DNA of 64,000 nucleotides from Melieria omissa (GCA_963971225.1 OZ020269.1:9368201-9432200); one strand, 5' to 3'; positions 1-14,100 are shown, numbered from the stretch's first letter. A program made the numbers and translations. The notes: a model not told the origin generated them from the sequence alone.

Positions 1-578
1 TGTGTGCCTTGAGCTTTGTGTGCCTTTGTGTGTTTGAGCGGCACCACTGAGAACAAAAATCACAGCAACGAACACCTAAAGGACGGGCGAGTTGCTGACA
101 GGAATGAAGACTTGAAATGCTTAGCAGTGGAGTGCAATGGGTCAGCGAGCAGACAATGACACCTGAATAATCGTAAAAATTACCATAAAATTCATTTAAG
201 AATGTTGTTACTTTTGACTTGAAAACAGTGTGTTAATAAATCTCAAATTCCAATGGAAATTTACTGTGAAAAAATACTTTTTAAGTGTCAATTTTAAACT
301 GGAATACTAAAACGCTAACAAAAACCACATGCATACATAATTACAAAAAAAAAAACGAATGTGTGACATGCGGTTAGCATTGCAGTGCCAAAGTGTTTCC
401 CCGTGAAAGACGAAATTGCCAGAGTGAATTTGCGGTTTGGCAAAACTTGTCGCACCGTTTTTTTTTTGCATTCGATGGCATTTTCAATATTTGAACTTTT
501 GGAATTCTCAGACGTCATCAAAGGCGCTGAAGCATATAGACAAGCATACTATACATACTTATGTATGTGTGTGTAGGT
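1..578. other. Gene-free AT-rich DNA
   Basis: No open frame here has gene character. There is a TG-rich start and AT-rich sequence, and the 8-bp target site of the MITE that follows is at 571-578. Nothing else can be supported. Confidence 0.5.
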
Positions 579-734
579 CAGGGGCGGATTCAGAAAAATA
601 TTTCGGGGGGGTTTCAAAAAGTAATTCTTTGATATTCATAAATTGTCTTTTAATTTGTATGTAGTTTTAATGTCGATCCTAATATTTCGGGGGGGAGGTT
701 CAACCCCCAAAACACCCTCCTGAATCCGCCACTG
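579..734 (+). mobile_element. 156-bp hAT-type MITE, copy 1
   Basis: A short non-coding element bounded by near-perfect inverted ends, CAGGGGCGGATTCAG on the left and CTGAATCCGCCACTG on the right. It is flanked by a perfect 8-bp direct repeat, GTGTAGGT, at 571-578 and 735-742. Subterminal G-tracts (GGGGGGG) also mirror each other. An 8-bp target duplication with CAG-starting ends is the signature of hAT-superfamily non-autonomous elements. A second copy with its own target duplication lies in opposite orientation at 38256-38410. Confidence 0.85.
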
Positions 735-742
735 GTGTAGGT

Positions 743-3700
743 TATTATTTTTAAAAGCCGCTTAAAGTAAACAGTGATCGCTGTAGATCGTAGCGTCGCA
801 GACAACGATGACAGCGTTGAATTTGTTCTTTGTGGGTCTGCTCAATCTTGATGGTACATCTGGCCATTACAAACGAAACGAAAATACATTAATCTATTTT
901 TAAATATTTAATTAAAAATGCTTAGAATTCTCCGAAACAGTTTTCTAATTTATTCCCTCTAGCCCACCTGTGTTCTGTTTAGTTCTCAGTGGCCATAACA
1001 ACCCGAAGATCACTTTTGTTAGGACTTATTTTTCAATAGCTGGAAGTGTCCGCTTGGAAACTAGAAGATTAAATATTAGAAATGTAGAGACAATCCTCGA
1101 AAATCTTCGATGGATTGGAAGTCAGCGTACACAAAAACACAATTTTGAACCATATTGTTTTAGAGTGTAGAAGTCACATTGAACCATTGTTGAATTTGCA
1201 TGGTGACTCCGGGTCGAGCGCAGGTATTGCGATTTATTGCTTGCCAATTTTTTTTTGCACTCTGCACCTGTTTGAAAAGATTTTAAAATGAAATAAAATT
1301 CCAAATACCTAGTTCACAAATGCAAATGAATCACATCCGTTTTGCTTTCGAATGCTTTTTAATCGCTTGGGTTATTTTTGTATAAGGCAAGAATTTTGGT
1401 ACTCACCCACACATATCCGTCCAGAGGTGCAAGGGGAATGAAATGGATGTTCAATTTATTTACAACATTTTGGCTCTGCTCGTAGTTGAGGAATTGAAAA
1501 TACCAAATTCAAATAATTTGACACACTTTCTTGCGAACGGAAGCGGAAAGTCGCTGAGGTGAAATGACTAATTGCCGACTGTTGTGTGAGTGTTTGTTGT
1601 AGGTAATTGGAGTAGAACGATTTCTGCGTTGTGGCAAAATGTGGCAAAGTATCGTCGCGTACACATACATAAATACATACATATTTGTTTATATAAACAT
1701 ATATGTACACTAGTCTGAACATGTGGGTGTGCACCTATGCCACAAAATATACATATGTACATATGTATGTATATGTGGGCGCATCTGTGTGGCACTGCAG
1801 CGCAGCTTGACGCTTTTCATCTAAAAATTATTCAAGTGAAAGTTGGAAATATTTGTCCATGTTGTTATCTATTATTATTGTTGCTGTTGTACAGTGAAGC
1901 AAGAAAATATGTGGCATTTGTAGCCGGTATTTGCGTTGCGCTGCGCCGTGCCGCGTATGCAAGACTGAGACAATTACTGCGCAGCAATTTTTCTTCCAGG
2001 TACTAGTGCATGTTTACAAGTAGAAAATTTAAGAAAAAAATTAATTGTAAAGAATTATTTTTATGTAAATAAAACGCAAACTTCGCACAGATGCTGAATT
2101 TTTAAATGCATGTGCGTATGTGACTTCATATATGTATCATATATGTATAAACATGTACGTGTATGTGTGCGTGTGTTTGTGGGAATGTTGAAGCTCATGC
2201 TTAGCGTGCGCCGAGAGCGTATTGACGTATCGAGTTCATGGTCAGGCAGTGAATGTACCGCCATCTGGGTGTTTGTGCGTATTATTGGGGACTGTGTATC
2301 GCTCACAATGGAAACTGTCGTGAGAAAAGCCGAAAAGTCCAAAAATTGCAGCCAGCCTGTCTGGCTGTCAGGCAGTAAGCCAATCGTGCCAGCCATAGAC
2401 CAGCCTCCAAAAATGCACAACCGAAAAACCGCATTCTTTCAAAACGGTCGCTGGCACCTCAGTGCAGTAGTTGTCCAGTGAACACAATCGATGCGGCGCG
2501 ATACAAATCTGCTAACTGTGGGCAACTGATTGCATGCAGTCAACAGGTAGCAGCCGGCCGTCGTACATGCAACACGCAATTCGCCACATACGCAGAGTCG
2601 CCGAGTCACTCGTGGGTCGGCTGCGCGTGCGCAAAAGTCAGCTTTCGAATTTTGTTGCCAAAAACAAAGCAAAAAAAAAAATACAGATTACAAAGAAAAA
2701 CTTGCGTGCCGCGCCTTGTTGCCGCGTTGTTACGTACGAGCGTGTGGCTGTTGCTATGCTGACGCAATTCTCGTTGTGATTGTCTGCAACATAAATCGCC
2801 AAAGGCGAAGAAATTCCACACTGCCACATTGCGGGCCATCGGCGATGGCTGGCTGATTGGTTGGATGGATGAATGGATGGATGGACGGTTTGTGGTTGGT
2901 GCCGTTGCTGTTATCGCTGTTGGTGGCAAGTGATTCATACATTTTTCAACACCCACAGAAAAAACCACATTTTGCATTATAAATTTCCTCTTGTGAAAGA
3001 ACGTAAAACTTGTCTGATATCAGACAGTGATCATAGAATGATATTTTTTGTCATAAAATGATATTTCTCTTTATCAGAATACAATACATGACCTAAATAC
3101 TCATGTGGAAGCGCTTTCAAGAATGTTTAAATACTTTTGTAATAGAAATTTGCAATGTTTTAAAAGTGTGAGTCAGCCTTGAAAAGTTGAAAGCAAGTAA
3201 TTGCTTGGGTGATGCATTTTAATGTGTCAATTAATGGAATTTATTATGGAAAAGTTATTAATTTTTTTCTCAGCAAGTTGATGGCTAAACTAAAAAACAA
3301 ACATCTCACATGTGGGATTTCTTGAATATAGCGGAACATGATGCAATCAAAACAACACTCAGTGACTTTCAATTGTTTTTCTCAAGTCATGGCAAAACAA
3401 GATTTTATCTTTAAAAGAGATAATTTCATTCGAAGAATGGACAATTCGCTTGAAGGGTTTACAAATGCGGCAATTCCCATTAAATTATAGGCATCAGATT
3501 AGTTGTTTGCATTAGAAATCTCTGAAACAGAGCAGAAGGCATAAATAATTCATAGTTTATCAAAAACTTGACAGTACAAAGCATGTTTTCAGAAAAGTAA
3601 ACAAAATTTCTCATTTATTTTTATATAAAATCAGTTCACAATTATTTGTTTGTCTAAGTGGGAACTTTCTTAAAACTTGTTCGGAATAGTTACTGAATGT

Positions 3701-5891
3701 TTTCTTACGAATGCTTTAGGCTGTTGCAGTTTTGTATGCAATTTGCGTACATCATCTCTGCTTTCTTCCCAGTAACTAACCAGCCATACCCCGTTCCTCT
3801 CAACTATGTTACCACTGCGTGGAGCGTATTTTGTTTACGCTCAACTTATCGTAATAGCAAAATATCTGCCAACACCACCTCGGCACTTATCATCAACAGA
3901 ACTATGTACATGTGTGTGTTGAACGTAGTTAATTGTGGCGAATTGTTCTTGGTTAAACATCAACGATAATCCCGATAATAGCTACGAAAGTATGCGCATT
4001 ATCAGGTGCAAGTGTGTCCGCAAATATTTAGCTATGACCCATAAATATTCGTCCGCTCTTCGCTGATATTGAAATCTGCAGTGAGGCTGAACAGACAGAC
4101 AGCGCCTCGGAACGGTAAAGGCGAGGCAGGTGTTGATAAGTTTATTCTTCCTGGCCTCACTTTCTCGAACAAACTTTGAATAGGTGCCAGCGCATTGATT
4201 CATTTTAACTGAAACATAGAATGGACAGGAAAATTTTAATTGCAGGGCAGTAGACTTTGGGTGGTGGAAATTTCGTGCTGAGTCATGCGAACTGATTTGT
4301 TGGCAGCAGTTTACGGTAGCGTAAGTTCAACTAAACACTCACTGAGCTGCAATAAGCTCACAACTGCCGCCAACACGTCGGTGAGGAACACCTAACCAAA
4401 TGGGGGGAAAAATAAAAGATAAAATAAAAAAACAAAAACGGGGAGAAAAAAACATGCAAAGTATTATTATAAAGCGAAGATAAAGCGGCAACAACAACAA
4501 AGTAAATATGTTGTATTTACGGCCACGGCAACAACGTCGACTACGGCCGCTACGGCTACGACGACGACACCAAGTCTGGTGTGTTGCGCTGTGTTAAAAA
4601 TGGGCGCGCGCGCGCTCACCTCCCATGCTAATGCGCTGCTGCCACAGTGTGGCCGGCTGGCTGGCTCGTTGCTGGAGCACGGAGCACCGACCGGGCTGCG
4701 CTGTTTAGGCGCTGCTGGGCCTTGTTCGATGGCTTAGGCTGGTTGACGATGACGCTGTTGTGATCACACGGTTGCCGGCGCTGGTTGACTGCACTGGTGC
4801 ACACACACACGCGTGGTGCTCGGCAGTAACGGCCCGCGGCAGCTGCGCCGCCGATCGTCGATTGCATTGCATAGACTAACGGACGTAAATGAAATATGTG
4901 CGCACACACACACACACGCTTGCACGACAAAGTGGATGTGGAAACATCAACATGATGATTGCCATACAACAACGCTTCAACGCAGTAATGATGTTGATGT
5001 TGATGTTGTTGGTGCCGATGATGACGATGGTAGCGATGACGACGATCTGTGGGACACCCAGCCGCATACGTGATGCGAATAACGATGTTATTTCTGTTCG
5101 TGGTGCCGGTGTCTGTGTCGGTGCTGCTGCAACTTAAATTACTGCGCGGGTATAATACGCACATGAGCCGGCGTATCGTATCGCATGGCAGCGGTGAGAG
5201 TGGAGTGCCGCGGCGCGGCGCGGCTTCGATGGGTTCGAATGGGTTTGCTTGAGCGCGCTTGAATGAAAAATGATATCAATTCGCAATCACTTCAATTTCG
5301 TTGTACTCATGGCTGAGTTATTTTAGTCAGCACAGTTCAGCTTCGTTCAATTCAGTTCAGCCGACGCAGTCAGCGTGTTGACGTGTTGACTGTGCTTGAC
5401 TCTGCTGGCGCGTTGTCAACGCGGCGGTCGGTGGCGGTCGGTGGCGGTGTTGCCTTGCGGGCCTAAAAGATAGATTGGCGTGCACTTTTGCTTTGTTGTG
5501 TGGCTGGTAAATAAAGTAAGAAGAGTGAAAAAAGAACAAGCAGAAAAACGCAAACGCGACCAGCATACGAAATGAGTTGTGCGATTTAGCCGCGTTTTCA
5601 AGTTGGCCGCCATCGGCCGCACAAGCTGCGCTTTGACGCAAACATGCAGCTGCTGCTGCAACTGTTGCTGCAAACCGCATTAATGTCAGCCTTTGCTATA
5701 CACTTGGCAAAAGCTTTCATGGATATTGGAAATGATAAATTTTCAGAAATTATACAATCATACAAATATATGTATGTAAATATAAATATGAATGAATATT
5801 AATCAAAACATTATGTGTAAATAGTATAACGAAAGACTATAGACTAACTACAATATTCCTTAGTATAGTTGTCCGTCTGACTATACTACTG
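743..5891. other. Gene-free region with simple repeats
   Basis: About 5 kb with no recognisable gene. It holds AT-rich stretches, short CA/GT runs (2150-2180, 4800-4815, 4905-4918), GATG and CAA/CAG-type trinucleotide tracts (about 4485-4560, 4950-5045) and a small GGAT run near 2865-2885. The longer open frames here (for example minus 4628-5164) are products of this low-complexity sequence. It could be distal 5' sequence of the ITP gene, but nothing shows that directly. Confidence 0.45.
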
Positions 5892-5893
5892 TA

Positions 5894-7186
5894 ACACTTC
5901 GTTCAATAATGTGTGTGACTAACTAATTCGAACACATTTTTTTGCCAAAATTCGTTTTTATTCATCAACACAGTCCCCTTTTAGGGAGATACAATCATTC
6001 CAACGCTTTTCCAATCTTTCGATACCGCTTTTGTAGAACGATTTTTCTTTGCCGTCAAAATAGGCGTTAGTTTCGGCGATTACTTCATCATTTGAGCCAA
6101 ATCTCTTATCACGGAGCATCTTTTTGAGGTCTGCGAAGAGCCAGTAGTCGCTGGGGGCCAGATCTGGAGAATACGGGGGATGAGGAAGCAATTCGAAGCC
6201 CAATTCATGCATTTTTGCCATCGTTTTCATCGACTTGTGACACGGTGCATTGTCTTGGTGAAACAACACTTTTTTCTTCTTCATATGGGGCCGCTTAATC
6301 GCGATTTCTTCTTTCAAACGTTCCAACAACGCTATATAATAGTCGCTATTGATTGTTTTCCCTTTCTCAAGATAGTCGATGAATATTATTCCGTGCACAT
6401 CCCAAAATACTGACGCCATAACCTTGCCAGCCGATGTTTGTGCCTTTGGACGCTTTGGGCGGCTTTCACCGGTTGCATGCCACTCAGCAGACTGCCGATT
6501 TGACTCTGGAGTGAAATGGTGGATCCATGTTTCATCCATTATGATGTACCGATGCAAAAACTCCGACTTGTTGCGCGTAAACATGTCCAAACAGCTCTTT
6601 GAATCATCGATTCGTTGTTGTTTTTGCTCCGGTGTGAGCAAACGCGGCACCCATTTCGAAAACACCTTTTTCATAACCAAATGTTCGTGTATTATGGTGT
6701 GTACACTGCCTGCTGATATCTTTAGAATGTCAGCAATCTCCCCCACTTTCACTTTACGGTCGGACATAATGATTTTCAGTGTTTTTTCAACGTTTTCCGG
6801 AATAACAGCGTCATTTGGCCGTCCAGTAGATGGAATGTCATCGGTGTCTGTACGACCACGTTTGAATTCGGCATACCAATAACAAATGGTTCTTTTTGAT
6901 GGAGCAGAGTCCGAATAATGTTTTTCAAGCCATTCCTGGCATTGAACAGTATTTTTTTTCATTAAAAAACAATGATAAATCAGCACACGGAATTGCTTTG
7001 AATTCATTTTTTTTGAAAACTCAAAAGTAGTGTCACTTAAAGCACTGTAACTTGTAAACTAATGGTCGGATTGACATATAATTTGGACAGTAAGCCTAAA
7101 AAGGTTCACAATTTCGAAAAAAAATATTGATTTAGTATTACTGCCGCCATCTATGTGTCAGTCACACACATTATTGAACGAAGTGT
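5894..7186 (-). mobile_element. Complete irritans-type mariner transposon
   Basis: The 1293-bp element has perfect 27-bp terminal inverted repeats (5894-5920 and 7160-7186, beginning ACACTTCGTTCAATAATGTG). It is flanked on both sides by the TA duplication expected of Tc1/mariner insertions (5892-5893 and 7187-7188). It encloses one uninterrupted transposase frame on the minus strand. Perfect repeats, a perfect target duplication and an unbroken gene together indicate recent insertion, and the element may be autonomous. Confidence 0.95.
5958..7007 (-). CDS. Mariner transposase (DD34D), intact
   Basis: A 349-residue transposase, the normal length for mariner. It cuts at the inverted repeats and reinserts the element at TA. 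The N-terminal third (about 1-115) is the helix-turn-helix DNA-binding part, followed by a WVPR linker motif at about 119-122. The DDE/D catalytic domain has Asp158 in MDETW, Asp252 in HQDNAPCH and Asp287 in YSPDLAPSDYW. The last two are 34 residues apart, the mariner DD34D signature. The overall sequence, including FWDVHGIIFIDYLEKGKTIN, places it near the irritans subfamily (Himar1-like). There are no stops or frameshifts. The start is the ATG at 7007, about 150 bp inside the inverted repeat. Activity itself cannot be judged from sequence. Confidence 0.95.
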   Translation of the reverse strand: MNSKQFRVLIYHCFLMKKNTVQCQEWLEKHYSDSAPSKRTICYWYAEFKRGRTDTDDIPSTGRPNDAVIPENVEKTLKIIMSDRKVKVGEIADILKISAGSVHTIIHEHLVMKKVFSKWVPRLLTPEQKQQRIDDSKSCLDMFTRNKSEFLHRYIIMDETWIHHFTPESNRQSAEWHATGESRPKRPKAQTSAGKVMASVFWDVHGIIFIDYLEKGKTINSDYYIALLERLKEEIAIKRPHMKKKKVLFHQDNAPCHKSMKTMAKMHELGFELLPHPPYSPDLAPSDYWLFADLKKMLRDKRFGSNDEVIAETNAYFDGKEKSFYKSGIERLEKRWNDCISLKGDCVDE

Positions 7187-7188
7187 TA

Positions 7189-10100
7189 GTCTTTAGATCC
7201 CCACAACAACAATCATCATGACACCTGTATGTACATATGTATGCACCTAGCTAACCAATTGCATCATTTTTGGTTCATACACTTTTCGCATTCTCAAACT
7301 GAATGAAATTCTTTTTAGTGTATGTTGAATGAAAATAGAACAGCAACAACGATAACAGCGTGGCCGCCTCGTCACGCCACACCAAACACCATACTCTACT
7401 CACACAACGCAGCACACATACACACACACACACGCTGACGCGTTCGCATGCCACCAACAGCAAACAAGGTGAACGGCAAGTTGTTGCCGTCACAGTGGCT
7501 GGTGGGGCAGTGGTTGTCGCCGCTGCTGTTGTTGCATTTAATTTTAGCCCACCACCAACTCGCTGCACATTGGCGCAATTGCATGGCTCCATATGCTGAG
7601 TGTCATTGTTGTTGTTGTTGTTGGCTTGTGTGTTCATTGCAGCCACTTGGGCGACTGACGTTTGAAATTCGTTAGATTGTGCGCCACTGATTAGGCGCGC
7701 ATGCGCGCCAACTCTCAGCAGCTTGCGGCTCACATACTGCTCGACATGTCCAACATGCGAGTACGTGCCGAGCAAATGCGTAAATGAACGTACGCTGGCT
7801 GCTCTGATCTGAAGCGCCTGCGTTTGAGCCTGTGCCTGTGGTCTGTGGTTTGCGGTCTGTGGCTGCGGCTGCGGCTGCGTTGAAATTGTAATTTTATTAG
7901 TTTAATTGAAAGCAAAATAAATTTAATGAAACCGGTTGGAGCCGGTTTATAAATTTGCTAAATTTAGACACCGCCTTAAAAATGCATGCGAAATGGTGGA
8001 ATTGGTGCTGCAACAACAAAAACAATATAACAACAATAAACAACGCTAAAAAGAAAAATACAACGTCAGCGACAACTTCAACGACGCGCAACGACGGCAA
8101 CAACAAAGTGAACACTTATGTGTGTGTGTGTGTGTATGTAGAAGTCGCTTGTTAATGATTGAGGAAATTAAAGTACACGACTGGTCGCTGTAGACGGCGA
8201 AGACCAATTAATCTGAACTGATTTGAAAATTGCCATCGATAGCAAATACTCGTTAGTGACGGGCAACAACTGAGCTGAGCGCAGTTTAATTAAATTAATT
8301 TATATGCAGACAACAAAACACAGCACTACTTAAAATTACTACTTGACTTTGAAGCGAATATTCAACGTACCCACTGAGAATTATGGCGAAAGCTAAACTT
8401 TGGCAAGAATTTTGCCTGAAAACGGCTTAAAAAAGTGCTTAAAAATGAAACATGTGAAACTAATTAAAATCGAAAATAGTTAAGAATTTTTGCCATGGAG
8501 TAAGAAACTCCATAACATTGAATCAGACATAATCCGCATGCACTGCGTTCTCTGTGATCCTCTGTAGATGTACCCTTTTCTAACGTATTCGATTTGCGAC
8601 AGTTACTTACATGAGATGGAAACAAACGAGTTAAGCTTCTCTCCTACTATCGAATTAAACATGTCTCTAAGCAATAGTTCCAACAGCAATACGCGACAGT
8701 AAATTAAGTTGTCGGCTGCCACGAACCTCAACATCTATGCAACTTTTCAAATTTTCAGACACACAAAATTATTTGTCCTTGCCTTCTCAAGTTTTCTTTG
8801 AAGACAAACAAATTTCGCTTCATGCTTTCACAGTTTTGTAACCTATTTTGGCTTTATTAATTTTCTTATTATTCTTCCAAGTGTTTTTGTTGCCATGACA
8901 TGCTGCTGTGCAAGGACTCACATAAGCAGTTAATGAGGTCGACAAATAATTGAGAACAATTTTGTGTTGTCTGCTTACGCATTCACACGCATGACACGCG
9001 CTCAAGATTTTCGTTTTAACAAGCTAACTGGCATGTTTGACAATCGACTTCACAAGTAGAACGTAATGAAATAAATATCGTCAACAATTGGGGCTTCAAA
9101 AGAAATTTGTTATAAGCAGCGAGCGAGCTCTCACGGTGAACATTTCAATATTCTTACTTTATATATTATATTCTTATGTTGAAAATTTTAACAGTGACAT
9201 TTCTTTTTTCTTAGCTTCACAATCAGTTTTTGAGTTCAAACTTGAAATTTAAATTCAAAGTATAAATTTTAAAATGTATAATAAAACATACCAAATTTTT
9301 TTGCCAGAACTAACAGAGACAAATACAGCACTCGGATCAAAAGACTATATTATATTTTTATATTACAGATCCACTCTAATCTAATCTAAATAATCAAAGT
9401 CCCATTTGTGTTATAAAGCCAACATTTTAATTTAGTGGTTACAGTTACATAACCTAACATAACCTAACCTCCATCAATTGCCTTTTTGTTATTTCGAAAA
9501 CCATTCACTTCTTCGCTTTGTATGTGAAATAAAAAATTACCAATAGAAAAACCATTTAAGAAAAAGGAAAAGGAAACAAAAATCAAAAAGAAACGCTACA
9601 AATATTTCAAATGCCACAACGAGAAAACTTGCTAAAGTTCCCAGCAAACGTACAGCAAATGCGGAACTGGCAGCGACAACAACAACAGCTAAACATTTCG
9701 CTGCTTAGTGCAAAGCAAACAGCAAGCAACGCTATCAGTGTCGTGTAATTAATGCGGCAATTAATTTTCAGCACAAAAACACAGTCGGCTGATGCCACTT
9801 CCACACTTGCGAATTGCGCCGCCATAAAAAAGCCGTCGCGTCGCCCACCCGGAGACCGCTATCAGGCGCACATGAGAAAGGGGCGCGCAGGGCGGCAGCA
9901 TGTGCGCGTTGAGGGCTGCGGCGCTGAGCTGAACGAGGGGGCTGTCCGCATCACGCCTGTCATTTATTTGCGGTTTGTTGCACTGATAGCGCTGTCGGTC
10001 TGGCAGCGTGTAAATGTGTGCGTATGTGTGTGTGTCTATAGGAACGTGAAGCGTCCAATGCCTGGTAACCTCACCTCCACTGCCATTTAATCACTCGTTT

Positions 10101-13100
10101 GTTTCTATTAAATTAACTGCTCACTTTGGCGTTTGCGTTTGTTTGGAAAACATCCAACAGCAACAATGACCATTGCAAATAAAACAACAACAACAAAAAC
10201 AACAGCCCCTCCCCAACAACAATGATAATGTTAATGGACAAAAACTGCAGCAATCATCCATCCATTCATTTGGCCGGAGATCGTTGATCGCAGTGCTCTG
10301 CTGCCGGTTGTTGTTGCTGTTGCCGCTGAAAAAGTGGTGGGCTGTCCATTATGTTGGGTGCTGTTTTGTTTTCGTTGTTGATGTTAGAGTTTTCTTCTTG
10401 CTGTTGTTATTGTTGTTGCACGAATCGGTACCAAGCTGTCTCGCATTTTTCACGCTGACGTACATACGTCTTCGTCGGTACGTCTTGGCGGCGGCTCCGT
10501 GGTACCACGCGGCATGATTGCAGTGCAGTCGCATGTGCGCGGCGAACGTGTTGCAAGTGCTGCAGTTGCTGCGCATATGTATGTGTGTGTGTGTGTGTGT
10601 GTACGGGTGTACATAACCAGTCAATGCAACAAAAATAAATGTTGTTGCCGTGTAAGTGAAACAAAGATACTTGATGGCGTGTCCGCTGAAGGAAGTTGAG
10701 GTGAGCTATTTGTACCGGAGCCTGCCGACAATGAAACGAATGTGTGCTCAACCAATATTTAATTATGGATAAAAAATGGTTTAATTAACAACTATGAAAT
10801 CAGTGTGTTAGTAACTGTTGCTTAAAAGATAAATACCTCTTGTCCAAAATTCTACAAAAATAACTCGTAAATATTTTCCAGCGACCGTCTTTGTTCCAAA
10901 TTTGTTTTGTTAAATAGATGCAATTTCTAATTTTATTAGCTTAACTGTTGATCAACTAAAGTTCATCAAAGTTCATAGATGACGTTACCTATTATATATT
11001 TATCAATGACTCACAAGACTTTTCAGTCGCCAATTGTCTACTTTTGTTGATCCTTTGAGCATATCTTCGCCTTTCCTCTGCCATTGGGTAGCGGGAGTCG
11101 AGCACTACCTGCCCGAGACACTGCGTCCAGTGTTGAACTATTGTGTCACTTCCCTCTGCCATTGCTTGCGTAAGAAGCAGTCTCATTGTCCACGAGAGAA
11201 GTATGTTATTTTGAAAGTGCCTTCAAATGCCCACTGCAGAATATTTACAATTCATACAACGGCCACAAACCATTTTTATCGAATTCAAACCTTAAATTCA
11301 AGCGGCCTTTAGCTCGAGCATATGTTAGCATTAACCCATACACCTACACAGCTAATGCGGCATGCGGTCAACTTTCATTCCATTTATAAAAAACCACTTG
11401 AACGTTAAAGTGATTGGCTATTTTTGCACTTACGTCTGCGGAATACGAGAGGACGTTTCCAAAGACGCCGCAACTATGCGCGACGCCTGTGTGCCCTGTG
11501 CCCTCTGCCTCCTGGCGCTCTACCAATTCCGCTTAATGCGATTTTCGCTTCGGTGCCTTTGATTTCCACAAGTAATTTTCACAGTTTCCCGGCATCGCAC
11601 ATCGCACAGTGGGCCGAATTTAAGCCGACTGCCTAATTGGTATCCGATTGCTGAATTGATGGCATTTTATTGCTGCCTGCTGATGCGTGCTGGGTTTTAT
11701 TTTTTATTTTTCTGCTGGTTTTCTTTTGCAGCACTTTTAGTATGGCCTTTTATTTTATTCAATTTTTTCTTTGGTTTGAAGAATTTTGCCGGCCGCCAAC
11801 AATACTAACGAACAACACAAACAGTAAATTGTCAGTGCCAGTCAACATTATCAGTCAGCAACAGTCTTTCAATACCAAATTTGCAAATTTCATTTGAAAG
11901 TCGGCAACGACACTTGTCGCAGACATTTGTTGGGTGTAATTTATGCCAAACGTGGCTCATGAACTGATTACCAATACGAGTAGTTCGATAGAAAGTTAAA
12001 GCTCGTTATTCACTTTTCTGCTTGCGCCACTTGTGTTGGAATTTTCTGAACATTTCTCTGTTTTCTTGTACTGCGATTCCTCAAAATGCTTGTCCAAAAT
12101 TATTTGAAAGCCAGAGACGCACAAAAGGCGAAAATCTCAGAAATGTGATGTGATCATTTGACGATTTTATTGAAATGGCGTCATCATTCGGAGAATCATC
12201 AATTAAGTGAGCATTGGCACATCGAAATATTGGAATTGGAATGGGGATATGGACAGTGGCGCGCGTCCCATGGCGGGCGGTGCAGTGGAATGGAAATGAA
12301 GCATATGCGAAATGATTCAAGCGATCGCACCGATCTCGAACGTGCCTCCATCCGGCTGGAGATGCTCGTGTGTATGGGTGTGTGAGCGTACTTATGTGTG
12401 CATCGGTTGCTGTTGCGTCTTCGTCTATAACTGGCAATTTGTTGCTTTGATTAGTTGGCAATTTAGTGGTAAATGGCAATTTATTATTGTCAGGCGGCGT
12501 GTTTTGTGTCTTCTGACGTTCGTTTTTGAAGATTGTGCTTCATTGGTTTTGTCTTAATTTGTATTTATGTATCGTTTCGCGCACATTCCGCATTATTGTC
12601 TACATTTTAATTTATTTTCAATGCGAAACACTGAACACTCATGTTCTGGACGTCAATTTGTCGATATACAACTTAATTGTGATCTATTAAGATCACAGCC
12701 GGACACACACACACACATAATACGAATGCCGTGAAGTCATTTTGTTGTGCAGCTAAAATATGGTACAACAAAGCGACGAGATAGTATTTCCTAATGCGTA
12801 ATAAACTAAGACTATCGCACAGATTATTTGTCGCTATTATTGTCTCTGTTTTTATTATTATTATTTTCTTTATTGTGGTTTTTGTTGTTGCTGAAACAAT
12901 AAGAACAAAAACAAAAACACGAATATAAGAAAATATTAAGGCAAACTAACCAATAGCAGAATTTCAAACTTTGCTGCAAGTTGTGTATGAAAATGTGTTT
13001 AAAAATCAAAAAGCAAAAGCAAGAAAATTATAAAAGCAAAACGCCAAATAAACGACGAACAAATTGAAGATAAATTTCAAACGAATTTACGAATTTATGG

Positions 13101-14100
13101 CAGAACGTTTAAAAAAGATCGCGTGCCTCAGTATGTCACATAAAAAACAGCGACAACAACAACAACCATAACAATAAAAGACTAGCAAGAAGACGAAAAA
13201 GCGGATTTAATTAATTGCCGCTGTCTTTACATTGTTGCGGCGCGTACTGGGATCTGCGGCTGTGGGAGTATCACAAATCTTTGTGTCGTCGTCTAACAGT
13301 GGATTTTGGACTTTCCACTTGTTTGAAGTGCGATCGCCTCTCCCCCACCGCGATATGGGTTTGTTGCACGCACACAACAAAGTCGGTTCGCGTGTCAATG
13401 CCGGGCCTCAAGAAATATGTAGACTACTAACAATAGTTGACATTGATGCAGCACATGTGGCCGCCCAGACTGAAACATTATCGAGAATATGAGAAATCGG
13501 GGAAGAGTGGTACGTTGTCAGTTTGAAGTGCAAACACATACGAAATTTAAATTGCAAAGTGTGGAACATTTATTATGCATTATTTAGTTATTCTATATAT
13601 GTATACAATTTAATTAATTAATAATAATTTCTGTGGAATTTGGACAAAAGCACTTGCATCGACTTAAGTCAAATTTCCAATTTTTTTAATCATAAAGAAA
13701 CAATTTAAAGACGCTTCTTTTGTATGAGATTTGGTCTGCACCTCATCAGTTTTTTCGCTCTCCTGAACATTTTGAAAATTAGACTTAGGTTGTTTTGTCA
13801 AAATGCCACAGATTTGATTCGATCGATATTGTGTTTAATTAGGACGAAGTCACGTTACATGCTCTGATTTAAAATTTTTATTATTCAACGACCTATTTTC
13901 ATCTAGTCATCACATTGATCCAATTATCTCGAGATCTGCTCATCAGTGAAAGTGAGGCTATTCATTCTGCTACTTGAAATTGTAGAGGATCAAAAATAAG
14001 TTCTTCGGCTGGTATAATCAAACAAAGTAAAGCCAACTTAAGAGTCGCCTTGCCTAAGAGTTTTTTGCCACAATAGACAACTTGTTTAGATTATTTTCGT
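7189..14100. other. Gene-free region, microsatellites only
   Basis: Nearly 7 kb with no convincing gene. There are CA/TG runs (about 7415-7432, 8120-8135, 10580-10602, 12703-12716) and CAA/CAG/GTT trinucleotide tracts (about 7605-7622, 8010-8105, 10170-10250, 12840-12920, 13150-13170), with AT-rich filler between. Open frames such as 7275-7775 minus, 10173-10517 plus and 12081-12479 minus are composed of these tracts and show no domain. A minus frame at 10992-11186 has more normal composition, but I do not recognise it. Confidence 0.45.

Noticed and set aside
4628..5164. 178-residue open frame on the minus strand
   Set aside because: It consists of His/Gln/Arg runs from trinucleotide repeats and has no domain or splice context.
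9447..9472. CCTAA-type run resembling insect telomere repeats
   Set aside because: Only a few irregular units (TAACCTAACATAACCTAACC). Diptera lack TTAGG telomeres, and this is likely chance AT-rich sequence.
10992..11186. Minus-strand frame with ordinary amino-acid composition
   Set aside because: Only 64 residues, with no family recognised and no splice or promoter support. It could be a transposon remnant.
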